This document shows, piece after piece, positions 1 through 11,584 of a stretch of DNA of 64,000 nt. A model generated the notes under the pieces. It did no database searches and was not told the DNA's origin. It worked only from the letters and a program-made list of their open reading frames with translations. The stretch is from assembly GCA_013350335.1 (NCBI GenBank), contig CM023540.1, positions 19,411,828 to 19,475,827 on the forward strand, written 5' to 3'. This DNA comes from Chimonanthus salicifolius (lineage: Eukaryota > Streptophyta > Magnoliopsida > Laurales > Calycanthaceae). A program made the position numbers and the translations under genes. Position 1 is the first letter of the stretch. Each line of letters starts with the position of its first letter.

Positions 1-1146
1 TTACATTGATGAACAAAGAGAAGGGCAAGGGTTGAACACTTTGCAAGCACTCACTCTCTCACTCTTGAAGCTATCCAACAAGCTTCACAACTTGGGGAGT
101 TCAAAATGTTTCCTAAGGTTTCCTCTCTAGCTTGACTCCTAATCTCAAGCTTGTGAGGGTTGTGTGCAACTTAGTCCTCCATCTCTTAATGTACTTGAGG
201 CCTTGGAGCATGCATGGCTAGGACTGTGCCATTGTCATCATTCTACATTCCAAACCTTAGAGTTCAGCAATAGTTTGGGCACATTTTTAGCATTAACTTT
301 AGTCTTCATAGCCAATAGTCGTGTAACAAAGTCTCAACCCATGACATTGGGCTCTAGAGAACCTTCGAACAAGTTGACTCTAGCTTGCCCAGCTGAATAA
401 GTCCTAGCTTGTTTTTTTTTAGATATCTCTAAGGAAACTGGGATACCTATTTTAAATGAAACTGGACACTTATTATACGATGGGTCTCACATGATTAGGT
501 GGGATGAATAGAAGACTTCATGGATGATATAACTGGAGGGAAACTCTTCAATCCAATCATAACTTTCTAATATGAGCTATGAAAAATCGATTATAATAAT
601 CAAATTTTCAAAGTCTAAAATCACAAGGTCAATATGATCAGGTGGGACTCAAATTTTACACAATTAATGTCTCTGTCTATCTACATATTCCACCAGAAAA
701 TATGTGGCCCACCTCAATATTAAAAGAGCCCTAAATAGGGAGGCTTCAAAAGTCTCCTTCAAGTTTTTGTTTTTTTGTTTAACGAGTCAAGCTTAGTTAT
801 GGGCGAAGCCAATTTTGCTGGAGCTGACGCTACCACAGTTGAAAGGAGTAATCTCGGAGAAAAATGAGTTAACAAATTTTGTGTTCAAGGTTGTCTCTCA
901 TGCATGAGGATGTCTTCACTGCACAGCAAAGGTTACTCTTTGTTTAATAGACATGCAAATATATAACTAATTTCATTAACCATCTAATCTTCGATGTATG
1001 CAACTAAGCATAGGGGCCATTAGAAAATTATAGGTAGAGAGAGTTTGCTCTCGTCAAAACTTATTACTTTTTTTTTTTGGGTATTTGTATCTTTACACCT
1101 TTTCCACTTCTCACACCCATTGTTATTTGAAACCATTTTGAGTTTT
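1..1146. other. Intergenic, no gene seen
   Basis: AT-rich noncoding sequence with many stops in all frames. No splice-consistent coding segment, LTR terminus or tandem array was recognised. The last 18 bases (1129-1146) are the left target duplication of the adjoining SINE. Confidence 0.6.
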
Positions 1147-1359
1147 TTTTATAACCGAAGGTGTCTAGGTGTCTGGTCCAACTAGTTTTTTGAGGCATGT
1201 GCATGGCTCCTTACACAAACATCCTGGGTTCAAACGATGAGACTTTACTCTGTACATATCCCACGGAGAGTGACCCTTCATTAGAATTATTAGAGATTGA
1301 ACTCAAGACCTCAATCCTAAAGTCTTGTGTCTGAATCACTAGGCCAACTCTTTGGAGTT
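1147..1359 (-). mobile_element. tRNA-derived SINE (family A, copy 1)
   Basis: Read on the minus strand, the head has an A-box-like TGGCCTAGTGATTC and, about 35 bases on, a B-box-like GAGTTCAATCTC, the spacing of a tRNA-derived RNA polymerase III promoter. The body shares a core (CACTCTCC, GCACATG, ACTAGTTGG, GACACCTT) with copies at 2.15, 31.9, 44.3 and 47.3 kb, and ends in an A-run. It is flanked by direct repeats AAACCATTTTGAGTTTT and AAACCGTATTGAGTTTT (15 of 17 identical), as expected of LINE-mobilised retroposition. No protein is encoded. Confidence 0.8.
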
Positions 1360-2135
1360 AAACCGTATTGAGTTTTACTCATAATTGAATCTCATTTTGT
1401 GTGACCTATTCATATTGATATTTGATAAGAACTCGATCTCTTAGTGTAAGATAGATTCCATAATGAAGTGTTCACAGAGTTCATTGATTCTCAACATGTA
1501 ATTTTTGATGTGTCATTTGCCCCCCCATATTTATGCCCTCTTCCACGAAAGGGTCCTTTTCCTTTTCTAGAAAGCTAGAAAGTTGATCTTAGCCGTCACA
1601 ACATCGACTTCGTTATTGTGTTTCCGAAGTAGTTTCTTCCTGTGATTAAGAAAGGCATTTGTACTTTGGCACGAACCTCCTTTCTATGGTTGCAACAGAA
1701 CCTATTTTATCTTGTCAAAATGATTCCATGGAAGTACCACACAATGAGTACTTTAATGCACACATCCCTTTAGGCCTTTTTCGACTGAGATGTCCATTCC
1801 ATGCATATATTCCTCCTCAACCATCTATATCAGCACATATTCTCCTTTACATCCCACTTGACCATTGCTCGGAGGCTGGTTATGGGCCCATCTGCATCTG
1901 GTTCGACTCTACCCAAAACCAAATACCCTTCCATTGCCCTTCAAGGAGTTCGAGAGGTGATTATTCCTCTCTGATGGATATAATAGGAATATGTGATCGT
2001 TTAGATGCCCACTCTCTCATATGCTTCCTGATGACAAGTTATATTCAAATCCGTAACTGAGCTACTTCTTTGATTTGCATCAATTTATTTGTGTCAAGTG
2101 GATGTATTGGCACGAGGGTTGGTCACCCATTTGAT
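1360..2135. other. Intergenic; one unsupported open frame
   Basis: Contains an open frame of about 133 codons at 1659-2060 (+) that begins at TTG, has no recognisable domain and no flanking splice or promoter signals. I do not call it a gene. Confidence 0.5.
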
Positions 2136-2150
2136 GTTATAAGAACATGG

Positions 2151-2371
2151 TTTTTTTTTAATGAGCAAGGTGTCTAGGGGTGTCACTTGTATTTAAACAG
2201 GGGACATTTTAGCCCAACTAGTCTTTGGAACATGTGCAAGCCTCCTAATCCTACATACACTGAGTAAGCAACTATGGAGAGTGGCCCAGAGGGGTCTTGA
2301 ACATTGATTGAACTCAAGACCTCCTTACATGAGGGAGTTTCTTGATTGTCAGACCAACTCCTTCTTGGGTT
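2151..2371 (-). mobile_element. tRNA-derived SINE (family A, copy 2)
   Basis: Same family and orientation as the copy at 1.15 kb. On the minus strand it begins near a tRNA-like head (GTTGGTCTGACAATCAAG, then TGAGTTCAATCAA) and ends CTAGACACCTTGCTCATT followed by an A-run. It lies between a 15-bp target duplication, GTTATAAGAACATGG at 2136-2150 and GTTATAAAAACATGG at 2372-2386, with one mismatch. Confidence 0.85.
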
Positions 2372-2386
2372 GTTATAAAAACATGG

Positions 2387-4049
2387 CTAAAAAGAAAAAA
2401 AGAAAAATATACTTGACTGTAGAGTAAGTGAAGATATGATTTTTATTGAATGGAAAAGAAAAACTCAGGAAGTCAGGCTCCTATACTATAAGCTCTTTAC
2501 CAAATACATTATATAAGATTATCAGATTAATGGTCAAGTTGAAACCCTTTTGCCAAATAGACATCTTCATTTAAAAAAAAAAAACATAAATTTTCCCGTT
2601 TCAAAAATGATCGTCTGTTCTCAATTTTTTTATGGGCAATTCTTAAATAAAGTTGACTCATTACAAATTATGGTAAGAATGAGTTAATTTCGAATGTGAA
2701 ATTCAGTTCTTTGTTAAAAAAAAAAAGCTCTTAAATCTTAGTATTTGTATATATGAGTCACTCATACTTGATTGAGATACACTATGATTTACTTTGATTT
2801 TTCATTTTTAAAGAAGCCATAGGATACATCAATTGAAAAGTGACTCTAAATGACTAATTATGCAACGCCCATTATTTGTTGAAATCTAATGATTTTTTTA
2901 TGAAAAATAAATTTTAGATACAAAATTAATAAAATATTATTTGATAATCTAATACATTGAGATTACTTCAATCATCTTCTTCAAATACCCTTACCTCTCT
3001 AGTAACATAAAAAGAGAGACTAACAAAAGAACAAAACCTGTTCATGTTCAATTACTGCAATCCTCAATCCAGTTCTTTACAAAAAAATCTTTCCTCAGTG
3101 GCCTCTCCTCTTCACGAAAATATAGTGACATTTTTTTCCAAACGAAAACCTTGGAATAAATCTTTGTTTGAATAATCCAAACAAAATTTGAAAGTCTTTC
3201 CAAACATTTTTCCCTAAGTTTGTCTTTGTATATTCTATTCATCAAAGATCCAAAATGAAATTCACATCTTCATCTTCTTGGAATCGTTTGTAGACTTCAT
3301 ACATGGTTTTCAAGTTTCGATTTTATTGCCATCTCTTCCGTCTTCTTTCATTCGTCCTCTTCACAACTTGCATGTATTTTTATTTTATTAAACATTTAAT
3401 ACTCATTTTTTTATTATGTTTTGATGCCTTCGTGCAACAATCACCAATACCCAGATAATTTCCAATTATTCAAAAAATATATATTTCCTACCACATTGTA
3501 CTATTCCTCTTATTTCATTTAAAATTTTGGTTATGATTATTTTGGTTATTTTATTGATTTATATCTGATTCTATGTTACTTGTATGCATGCAAAGAAGTT
3601 TGATGACAAATTCTTTTCTCAAGTTAGAGATGGTCAAACGAATGGACCTTTTCTTTTTGTCATCAATGTCAAATACAGAGTTACATTGCAAATGACAATG
3701 AAGACTTTTTTAGTTGATTTTTATTGTAGTTGAATGAGGATCCTACATGAAAATTTTAGTATCTCCATGTAATACTCTAAAATAGTCCATCTTTACCATG
3801 GCTAGAGTTACAATTTCACTCTTTCATTTTAGGTAAAAATCATGTACTTTGCTTTGAATGTATCCTTGAGCTGAATGCACGTGCATTTTTCTAACCAGGG
3901 TCTTTTGAATTTTATTGGTATAGATTTTCTACTACCTTTGTTAAATTTAAAATCTTTTAAATTTGTATCTTAATGTTACAGGTCGGATCGGCAACTCAAA
4001 AAATGGAGAATTTGTCGTTATAAAGATTTTAGAAGTTTCAAGATGGCCC
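2387..4049. other. Intergenic AT-rich stretch, no gene seen
   Basis: Strongly AT-rich with short A/T runs. Nothing coding or obviously transposon-derived was recognised. Confidence 0.55.
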
Positions 4050-4785
4050 TGTGAGACCCTGACCTGGCCCAGACGACCGAGTCCACTAAGGGTCAAGCCC
4101 AAGTGAAGAGAGTGGAGTAGGAGTGTGTTTGTGTGAAGGTGAAAAATAAGGTCTCAGATCGGAAGTTGAGGAGCTTGAAAGAGGGTTTATAAGTAGTCTT
4201 GCCCTCTTCTTTCAGCAAGACCCGTTTTGGACCCAGACTTGGGCCTGGTCCGATCCAAAAAACTATGCGGGCTCGCGCATGTGCACGTGTGTGGGCGTGT
4301 GGGCCCAAAGCGGACAGTATCTTGTTGGGCCAAGCCTCAAGCCCTTATTATGGGTCGGGCTGTTACAAATGGTATCAGAGCCAAGTTCAGCACTCGAACT
4401 GTGTGGGCCTATTGCCTTCCACTGGATTAATCGGGTCGAGTCGCGGACAGTTCTAGCCTTAGGAGGGTGGATTGTGAGACTCTGACCTGGCCCAGACGGC
4501 CAAGTCCACTAAGGGCCAGCCCAAGTGAAGAGAGTGGAGTGGGAGTTTGTTTCTGTGCTTGAGGGTGGAAAATAAGGTCCCACATCAGAAGTTAAGGAGT
4601 TTGAGAGGGGGTTTATAAGTAGCATTGCCCTCTTCTTCCAGCAAGACCCTTTTTGGACCCGGACTTGGGCCGGGTCCTATCCAAAAAACCATGTGGGTTC
4701 CCACGTGTGTGCACGTGTGGGCCCAAAGTGGACAATATCTTGTTAGGCCGAGCCCCAAACCTTTTTTATGGGCCGGGCTGTTACA
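4050..4785 (+). mobile_element. TRIM (terminal-repeat retrotransposon in miniature)
   Basis: Two direct repeats, 4050-4367 (318 bp) and 4473-4785 (313 bp), both begin TGTGAGAC and end GTTACA. They enclose only about 105 bp. The interior starts two bases after the left LTR with TGGTATCAGAGCC (4370-4382), the usual initiator-tRNA-Met primer-binding site, and ends in the purine tract AGGAGGGTGGAT (4461-4472) directly before the right LTR. That is a complete cis-acting retrotransposon layout with no room for gag or pol, so it must be mobilised in trans. Flanks GGCCC (4045-4049) and GACCT (4786-4790) could be a 5-bp target duplication with two C-to-T/G-to-A transitions; that part is weak. The LTRs are clearly diverged, so the insertion is not recent. 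Confidence 0.88.
4370..4382 (+). promoter_or_regulatory. Primer-binding site (tRNA-Met type) of the TRIM
   Basis: TGGTATCAGAGCC matches the complement of the 3' end of plant initiator tRNA-Met, placed two bases after the left LTR end, as in many plant LTR elements. Confidence 0.85.
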
Positions 4786-4897
4786 GACCTCCGTAAGGTC
4801 CTGGATGATTCAAGAAGGTCACAGAGATTATGAAATATTCAAGAACATCCTACAAGATGTTAAAGAGAGAAAGTTTTATCGAAGATTGTAGAAATAT

Positions 4898-7800
4898 TGT
4901 ACTACCATGCCCCAGATTAGGCGTGTTTTAGCTTAATAACCTTGTTTAACCAGTTAATCTTGAAGATTACGGTTAGGGTTTTGAGGAAAGCCCAGGTGTG
5001 GCCCAATCTGAGCTCAAAAGCTCAGTGATCCAGCTCGTCCAACTAGAAGGACATTTCGGTAATTTACCGCTTCTTGTTATTATTTTTGTAAATTGTGTTG
5101 TTATATGATTATTATTGGTTAATAATATTCTCTTTAGTCAAAGATTTGTATTTCTGATTTTAAAATGATTTTATTTTCAGAAAATGGTATTTAAAATCCG
5201 CCCTTCAAAACCCCGAAAGGGAGAAATAATTATTTTAAATGATTTTGGAAATAAGATAAAATCCAAAACTAGTATTTTGTGTTAGACCATTTTAAGAATG
5301 GTCTAGTTATTCTTTGACATCCCAAAATGAGGTTTTGTAAATTGTTTATTTTAACATTTGTTTAATTAAGTAAATAGTGTTAAATTATGGTTTTTATTTA
5401 AATCAATGGCTTTTAGTGAGAGTTAAATACCAAAATTTCTATGGTGATTAAAGTTTTCAAAACCCAACTTATTTGCCAGGTTGGATCAGATTTGTCAAGC
5501 CTTAAAAGTTTTGTTTTAGTTAAAAATCAGATTTTAACAAGTAAGGGGCCTTTTGCAAAAATCGGAAGTTGTGGAGGACTTATCTGCAACCGAACAGTAA
5601 CCTGCCAGTTACTGTTGGGGACGTAAGCAGGGGCTCTGCATGCAGTGGCCGAAGGCCTCTACCGACTGATAGGATTTTTCTATAAATCCCAGCCTCCTCA
5701 GCTGGTTTGAACTCCCACAAAACCTTCTCTTCTCTCCCTCAGTTCCAGCTGTTGTTTGAAAACCAACCGAGCTCCCTGCCTTTGTTTTCCTTCCCAGTTT
5801 CATCACCCGTAGCTCAAGAAGGAGTTATTTTCAAAATCCAGTTTTTCAGCCCAGGAACTCCAGTAAAGGTAATCACTATGTTCCTCTTTCAATTTCAGTC
5901 GGGATAGAATAAAGAAAAACCAGTTTTGGTTAAGTTTTGGGTGTGTAAAATGGTTTTGAAGTTTAACGAAAAACCCGATTTTATTTGTATCAGTAAGCTT
6001 TAGGTGTTAAGATCGAATGACTTACTGAGTTTCAAAGTTTAAAACCATTCCTTATGGAAAGAGGACTCCCAGAGGAGTCCATCGGACCGGCTAGGTGTGG
6101 AAACCGAATCCGGGAAACCCTCTGTTTCCGGATTCGTGTTTCATATAGTAACTGCCGTCACTGTCTGCTGGTGCAGACAGTGGAGGAAGACGACTCTCGG
6201 ACGGTCCGAGCATTACCCCTCGGACGTTCCGAGCTTCACTCGAAGCCCAGGAACGCCCGAGACTGGTTTAACCCACTCGGACGACCCGAGCAGAGTTCGG
6301 AAGGACCGAACTCTACTTCGGACATTCCGAGCCTCACTTTGGATGTTTCGAAGTGCACAGACCCACCGAGACCAGTTTCCTCTGTTTTCCGATTCGGAAG
6401 ATCCGAGACCCGATCTTCGGACGATCCAAAGTCAGACCCAAGACCCGAGGTCAATAACTAGTTTAGGTGTGGTTTGGATGATCCGAAATCACAGTACCTG
6501 GTTCCGACGCATGTTTCGAGGGACCCAGTTTTGGAAGTGTAAAATGCTATGGTTTGTATATTTGATTGCATGAGATGTGATGTTAGTAACCCCCCCTCCC
6601 CCTTGTTAATCTAAAATTTGTACTGACCCCTCTTCTCTTATTATTATAGTGTATATATTATTGTATTCACTTCCATGCCGACTCTATTGGTTGAGCACTG
6701 AGTGATCTCACTTTCAGGCCGACGCTATATTTGTCGGGCACTGAGTGACCTCGAGGCCTTACTCAAAATGTCAGATCTGGTGCTATCCAGAAGACAACCG
6801 AGAAATGACCTGAGGAATCTAGACCTAACTCAATAAGTCAATCTGGTCAATGCCTAAAAGATAATATGAGTTTTGGATTGAGCACCCTTTTGATTATATT
6901 ATCTTGTGGATTATGATAATTTAAAAAGGATAGAAACCAAGTAGGAGACTCAATTCCATGTACCTTGGATATTTTTGGAAAAACGTGGGATTTTGAAATA
7001 CTACTTATGTGTATGTACTTTGATGCTATGTATATTGATTGTGCACTTGTTTGTTGTTTGAACAGAGACTGTGAAACCACACATATATGGTGAGGGAACT
7101 TAACTTTGCAGTTAAAATGTAAACAGGTTTGGTTATTTGAGATGGATCTTGAGCAATGAGTGGTTTCAGATTTGATGAACCCACTCATATGCCTAAACAC
7201 GATGCACTATGGTAAGAGTGTTTATGATGCGGATAAATACTATGATGTTGATCATATGGATTGTGAAATACTTCTTCCATGTACCTTTTACTACTGAATC
7301 ATCGCCGAGCTGAGTGTGTCGGTTACGTCTACTGATCATGGGTGGTGACAGTTGCTGACTTAAGGATGTCGGTACCGGCCATGGGAGTACCGGAGATGTA
7401 CTTGCAAAGAGGTATTTTGACCATGTTGGGACTTAATACTAATGTTGTTAGTATGGTATCTAGGGGCTACGTTGGATGATAGCAGTAATGGAAAACTGAA
7501 GGAATGACAGAAATGATGATGAGACTTTATTTGATATTGTGAATTTTATTATCAAGCATGAGATATTATATTACAACTGTTGATTATTGCTAACTGTTGT
7601 TTACTTTAAAACTACACAGTTATATTTTCTTCACTGGGTTAGTTAACTCACCCCACTCACCTTTCAGGAGATGAACCCGAGGAGGAGAACCCTCCGTTTG
7701 AAGCTTAGAGTGGATAAGTTGCGGCATTGCTTTAGGATTCTCACTGAGGGGAATACCTTTGTATTTGTGTTTTTTGGTTCTTTGAACCATTTCCTTTTGT

Positions 7801-8110
7801 AAAATACCGAATGTGGTACTTGGTATGTGTTAATGTGTTTTACTAGGACTACTATGTTTCTTTAGTTACTCTGATGTGATTTTGTAATGATAATTCAATG
7901 GTTGGATTATGTTTTCTTGTTGTGTGTTATTATTTATGTCTATTGTTGAGTAGCCTTATGATAGATGTTTGAGTCCACATGTTGGGATCATGTGCGACCT
8001 TTTGCCTAACTATTGATCCGGCCCAGTTAGAATGCTTGAGTGTTGTCTTAGCTTTCAAAAAAAAAAAATCAGTCGCGTTTCGGACCCACCCTTCTGATCG
8101 GGGCGTGACA
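4898..8110 (+). mobile_element. Solo LTR, 3.2 kb, probably Ty3/gypsy
   Basis: The unit begins TGTACTACCATGCCCC and ends GGGGCGTGACA, i.e. TG...CA, and is bounded by a perfect 5-bp target duplication AATAT at 4893-4897 and 8111-8115. No PBS, gag or pol is present, so this is most simply one LTR left by LTR-LTR recombination. Length and composition resemble the long LTRs of Tekay/Del-type gypsy elements; the clade is inference. Open frames at 6054-6461 and 6097-6573 lie in a repetitive segment of the LTR and are not genes. Confidence 0.75.
6195..6435 (+). repeat. Cluster of degenerate CGGA-N-TCCG dyads
   Basis: Within the solo LTR about ten short inverted pairs of the type TCGGACGGTCCGAG, TCGGACGTTCCGAG, TTCGGACATTCCGAG and TCGGAAGATCCGAG recur every 15-30 bases. 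The block is far richer in CpG than the AT-rich surroundings. A comparable block occurs at 14845-15215 in another LTR. Function is unknown. Confidence 0.7.
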
Positions 8111-8115
8111 AATAT

Positions 8116-8871
8116 TTAAAATCTTGTAGAAGAATCTAGAGTCATACGGAGTCTTGTAGAATCCTATGAAATGTTGTAAAAGTTTATATAAATGTGTAGA
8201 GTCTTGTAGTAGTGTCTAGAATGTTCTAGAATAGTGTAGATCTGAATAAAGTGTAAGATGGTGGCGAATGAAACAATCTTAATCATGCATGCTCCAAGAC
8301 TTCAACTATAAGAGAGCTCATATGCACACAACCCTCTACCTCCTACACTCATAAATTTGTAGTGAGTCAAGCTGAGAGGAACTTAGGAAAAAGTTAAACT
8401 CTCCAAGTTTGAAAATTTGTTAGATATTTTCAAGGTCTTATAAGCTGGATAAAAGTTCTAGCAAGTGGAGTGGTAGCTTTAGAGTCTCTCGTAACCTTTT
8501 CTAATATCTTACTGTTTAATTCAAGTTTAAGTGTTTTCAGTTCAAGTCTTAGTGTTTCATCTCTTTTATTTTATTTTTGTATTCCAATTGAATGTGGTTT
8601 GGCATTATCACCTTAGTTGAACGTTGAAGGTAAGATTGAGTGTCGTCAAACTTGAATCATTGAAAGATTCACTAAATCCGTAACATTTAACTATAGTTAA
8701 ATAAGTTCTTTCACTATAGTTGAAAAAGTATCTTGTTTTGTAAAATGACAAAAACTTATAAACATGCATATTTCATAAGTCTTAATATCATATCTAACTC
8801 ATACGTGTGTAAATAGATATTCAAAAAGTTCTAAAATTCAAAGACTCCAATAAAATTTATGGAATTGGTTC

Positions 8872-8875
<4 letters not shown>
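8116..8875. other. Intergenic with short degenerate repeats
   Basis: From 8116 to about 8240 a word close to TCTTGTAGA recurs in imperfect form (ATCTTGTAGAAG, GTCTTGTAGAAT, GTCTTGTAGTAG). The same word type occurs just left of the solo LTR (about 4840-4892), consistent with one locus split by that insertion. No gene seen. Confidence 0.45.

Positions 8876-8928
<53 letters not shown>
8876..8928. repeat. (TA)n microsatellite
   Basis: About 26 uninterrupted TA dinucleotides. Confidence 0.97.
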
Positions 8929-8930
<2 letters not shown>

Positions 8931-9125
8931 CAGACCTGACTAATTCTAAATTTGGTAGTCCATAAGATAGATGATCATGATAGTGTAGTGTAAATCATAT
9001 GTATAAAAATATAAAATGTCATATAAAAATTTAAATTTAAATGTAAAATTTGATAAATAATAAATATTTGAATAAATATTCAGATTCTACATCTAAAATA
9101 AGAACGCTCGTCCTGCACTCCAGCC

Positions 9126-9315
9126 CAGGAGTTGAAATATTTGCCGATACGTATCGTATCGGCCGATATATATCGGTTTTGGATATGTGAATATCGGCCG
9201 ATATTCACAATATCGCCCTTGATATCGGCCGATATTTAAAAAAACAAGAAAGAAAGAGAAAAATATCGGCTGATAACGATATATCGGTCGACATATCGTA
9301 TCGGCCGATAAACGA
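9126..9315. repeat. GATATCGGCCGATATC-rich element, copy 1
   Basis: A 190-bp block dense in TATCGGCCGATA-type palindromes, including a perfect 22-bp palindrome at 9187-9208 centred on CGGCCG. It is bracketed by CTGCACTCCAGCC (9113-9125) and CTGCTCCAGCC (9316-9326), which may be a target duplication with a 2-bp indel. Related blocks occur at 10.8, 25.9 and 27.4 kb. I do not recognise a named family. Confidence 0.65.
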
Positions 9316-9326
9316 CTGCTCCAGCC

Positions 9327-10817
9327 TTTCCTTATTCAGGAACCCTCAACCTCGTACTTTCACATGCTTCCACGTGTCAGTCTAGTAATTAATGCGGTTG
9401 AAGTTTATTCTTCTCAGAGTTCTGTCAATTGAAGAAGTGAGCAAAGTTCGCTAATGATAAAAGTGAGGCGATATTTTTTATTTTAAAATCACAATTATAT
9501 GATATATTTAATATATAAAACTTAAAAAATAAACTTAAAAGTCCTTTTACTTATTCATGAACGGAAAGGAAATCTATTTTAATTTTGAACTTATCGATCT
9601 TGTATTATATAATGGATACACACCGAAGTAGTACATACTGTTAAATCAATTAGATAAAAATATCAACTGGCACAAAATTTATATGATTTGAATATAAATA
9701 AAATCCTTTTTATTAAATTAAATAATTACTAAATATGCTGCGTATCTTCAAAATATTACGGAGAAAGCATAAATGGCTACTAATTCACCCAATTAAGTTG
9801 CAGTTTATGGTACTGTGTGGGGCCATTTGAGCTATAGTTGAAATTTTTATGATAGAAAATATATGATTATAATTTAAAAATTGGTTATATTTATAAATTT
9901 GAATTATTTTTATCTAAATTTCTAATAGTTTTAAAATCATAGAATTTTTTAAATGGGTAGCAATCCTTTCACCGAAGTTTTGTATAATCAGATATGGGTT
10001 TTAGTGTATTGCCAATTTTATCTTTACCAGCTCATTTAATGGCACCGGAAAACAGAATACATCGATTCGTCAAGTGGCTAATAAGTGATCCAAAAAGTGA
10101 TACAATAAGTGAGCTGATTTATTGTTCATTTCTTCTTCTCTTTTTTTTGACAAGACAGAAGGCGAAGGATAAAATTGATAATATAGTAAAACATGTATGT
10201 TACACAAAACCCTTATAGAAAGATTGTCGGCCTTTTTAAATTTTTATACAAAAGATAAAAATTTTGGCACACTAGATAAAAGCAGCTTTAACTCAACTAT
10301 GTTGTCCACGTGTGATGTCTCCACTTGAAGTCTGATGTAAGGTCTACCATAGTCCTTTGGAACATATTCTTTCTGACACCCTTTCATGACTTAGATCTCT
10401 ATCTAATTTAAACTTACTTTTAAATTATTTCTATTCTAATCATTAATATTTCAACCTTTAAAATCATTGCTTTCTAAATCTAATATATTTGATTTTTCAT
10501 GATTCATGAGGAGATTATACATGAGTAATTATTATTTTATTTATTTTAATAATTTAAAATAAGGAACATGTTAATATTCATTATGGTATTATGAGTTAGT
10601 TTCATATTAGAATCATGTTAAAATTTGGTCACATTTTATATTTTAACCCATTGATCTAAAGTTTTGAAATCAACAACCTTTAATGTTTGTCAATGTACAT
10701 CATTTAGTGTACTTACATCACTTGAGTAAATATTTTAAATCCTTTGATTATTATTTTTTTTTGAATTTATGTGTGGAAAATGATAGAAAATCCAGCATAA
10801 AATCTCCACTGACAGGG
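9327..10817. other. Intergenic AT-rich stretch, no gene seen
   Basis: Very AT-rich. A 74-codon open frame at 9994-10218 has no recognisable domain and no context supporting expression. Confidence 0.5.
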
Positions 10818-11250
10818 TTCTAAATCTCGGCCGTACGATGCAAATCTCGACCGATATCACCAAGATTTCGACTGAGATCTCGATCCTGATATCAGTTGAG
10901 ATTCAGTAATATCGATTGGGCAATTTAAAAAAAAAAAACAAAAAGAAAATATATAATTACTTAAAATAATCCATTTTTTTACTATTTATTTTTTATTTCT
11001 ATAATTCATAACCTAAAATAACACTCATTAACTAAATAGATAAATTATGAAATTACTTCTGAAGTTTCTCCTCGTTTATCTACTTTTTTTTTATAAATTT
11101 TCACCATTTTATTATTAATTATTTAATTTCATGATATCGTAACTTCTAAATTATATTAGATGTAAATGTCCGATATTTTATTTAAAAAATACATATAATA
11201 AAACAATGTGGAGAGAGAAATTTCTTGGCCGAGATCTCGGTGGGAGAGTT
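10818..11250. repeat. GATATCGGCCGATATC-rich element, copy 2 (degenerate)
   Basis: Two palindrome-rich ends, about 10818-10920 (CTCGGCCGTACG, CTCGACCGATATC, GACTGAGATCTCG) and about 11215-11250 (GAGAGAAATTTCTTGGCCGAGATCTCGG), flank an A/T-rich centre. The right end matches, in the same sense, the reverse complement of the left end of copy 3 (GAGAGAATTTTATCGGCCGA). Ends are approximate and no clear target duplication was found. Confidence 0.5.
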
Positions 11251-11512
11251 TTTTGCACTCCTGTCTATAGGTGATATACAGTGTCTTTAAAATACACTAG
11301 AGAAAGTCATAAAAACTTGAACTCGACACCTCTCACTCCACGACATTATCATTGACCGCCCCTTGAAATGATATTTAGGATAAAGCTAATACATCGTCTC
11401 AACCCAATCCGACCCATTTCGGCCCTACTAATTTTCTATCAACGGTCTAAACTTCTTCGCGTGGGTACCGCTTGTTCCTGTTCCATCTCTCGAGCCTCTC
11501 TTCCGATGCGGG

Positions 11513-11520
11513 TTTTATAA
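11513..11520 (+). promoter_or_regulatory. Possible TATA box for the 11.6-kb gene
   Basis: TTTTATAA lies about 70 bases upstream of the first ATG, leaving room for a short 5' leader. Positional inference only. Confidence 0.25.
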
Positions 11521-11584
11521 GGGTTTTTCAACGCACTGCGTTGTAAACACAGAGGCGAGAAGGAAGAAGAAAAGGGTGTCTGAA

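Noticed and set aside
1659..2060. 133-codon open frame
   Set aside because: It starts at TTG, lacks any recognised motif and lies between two SINEs in intergenic DNA.
4050..4785. Cassandra-type TRIM with 5S rRNA-like LTR
   Set aside because: The LTRs lack a recognisable 5S internal promoter region, so only a general TRIM call is made.
6054..6573. Overlapping open frames of 135 and 158 codons
   Set aside because: They run through the CGGA/TCCG repeat cluster of a solo LTR; the low stop density follows from CpG-rich repeats, and the residues show no domain.
5315..8110. Alternative LTR start at TGACATCCCAAAATG
   Set aside because: It resembles a typical LTR start but gives no target duplication with the right flank; the start at 4898 gives a perfect AATAT duplication.
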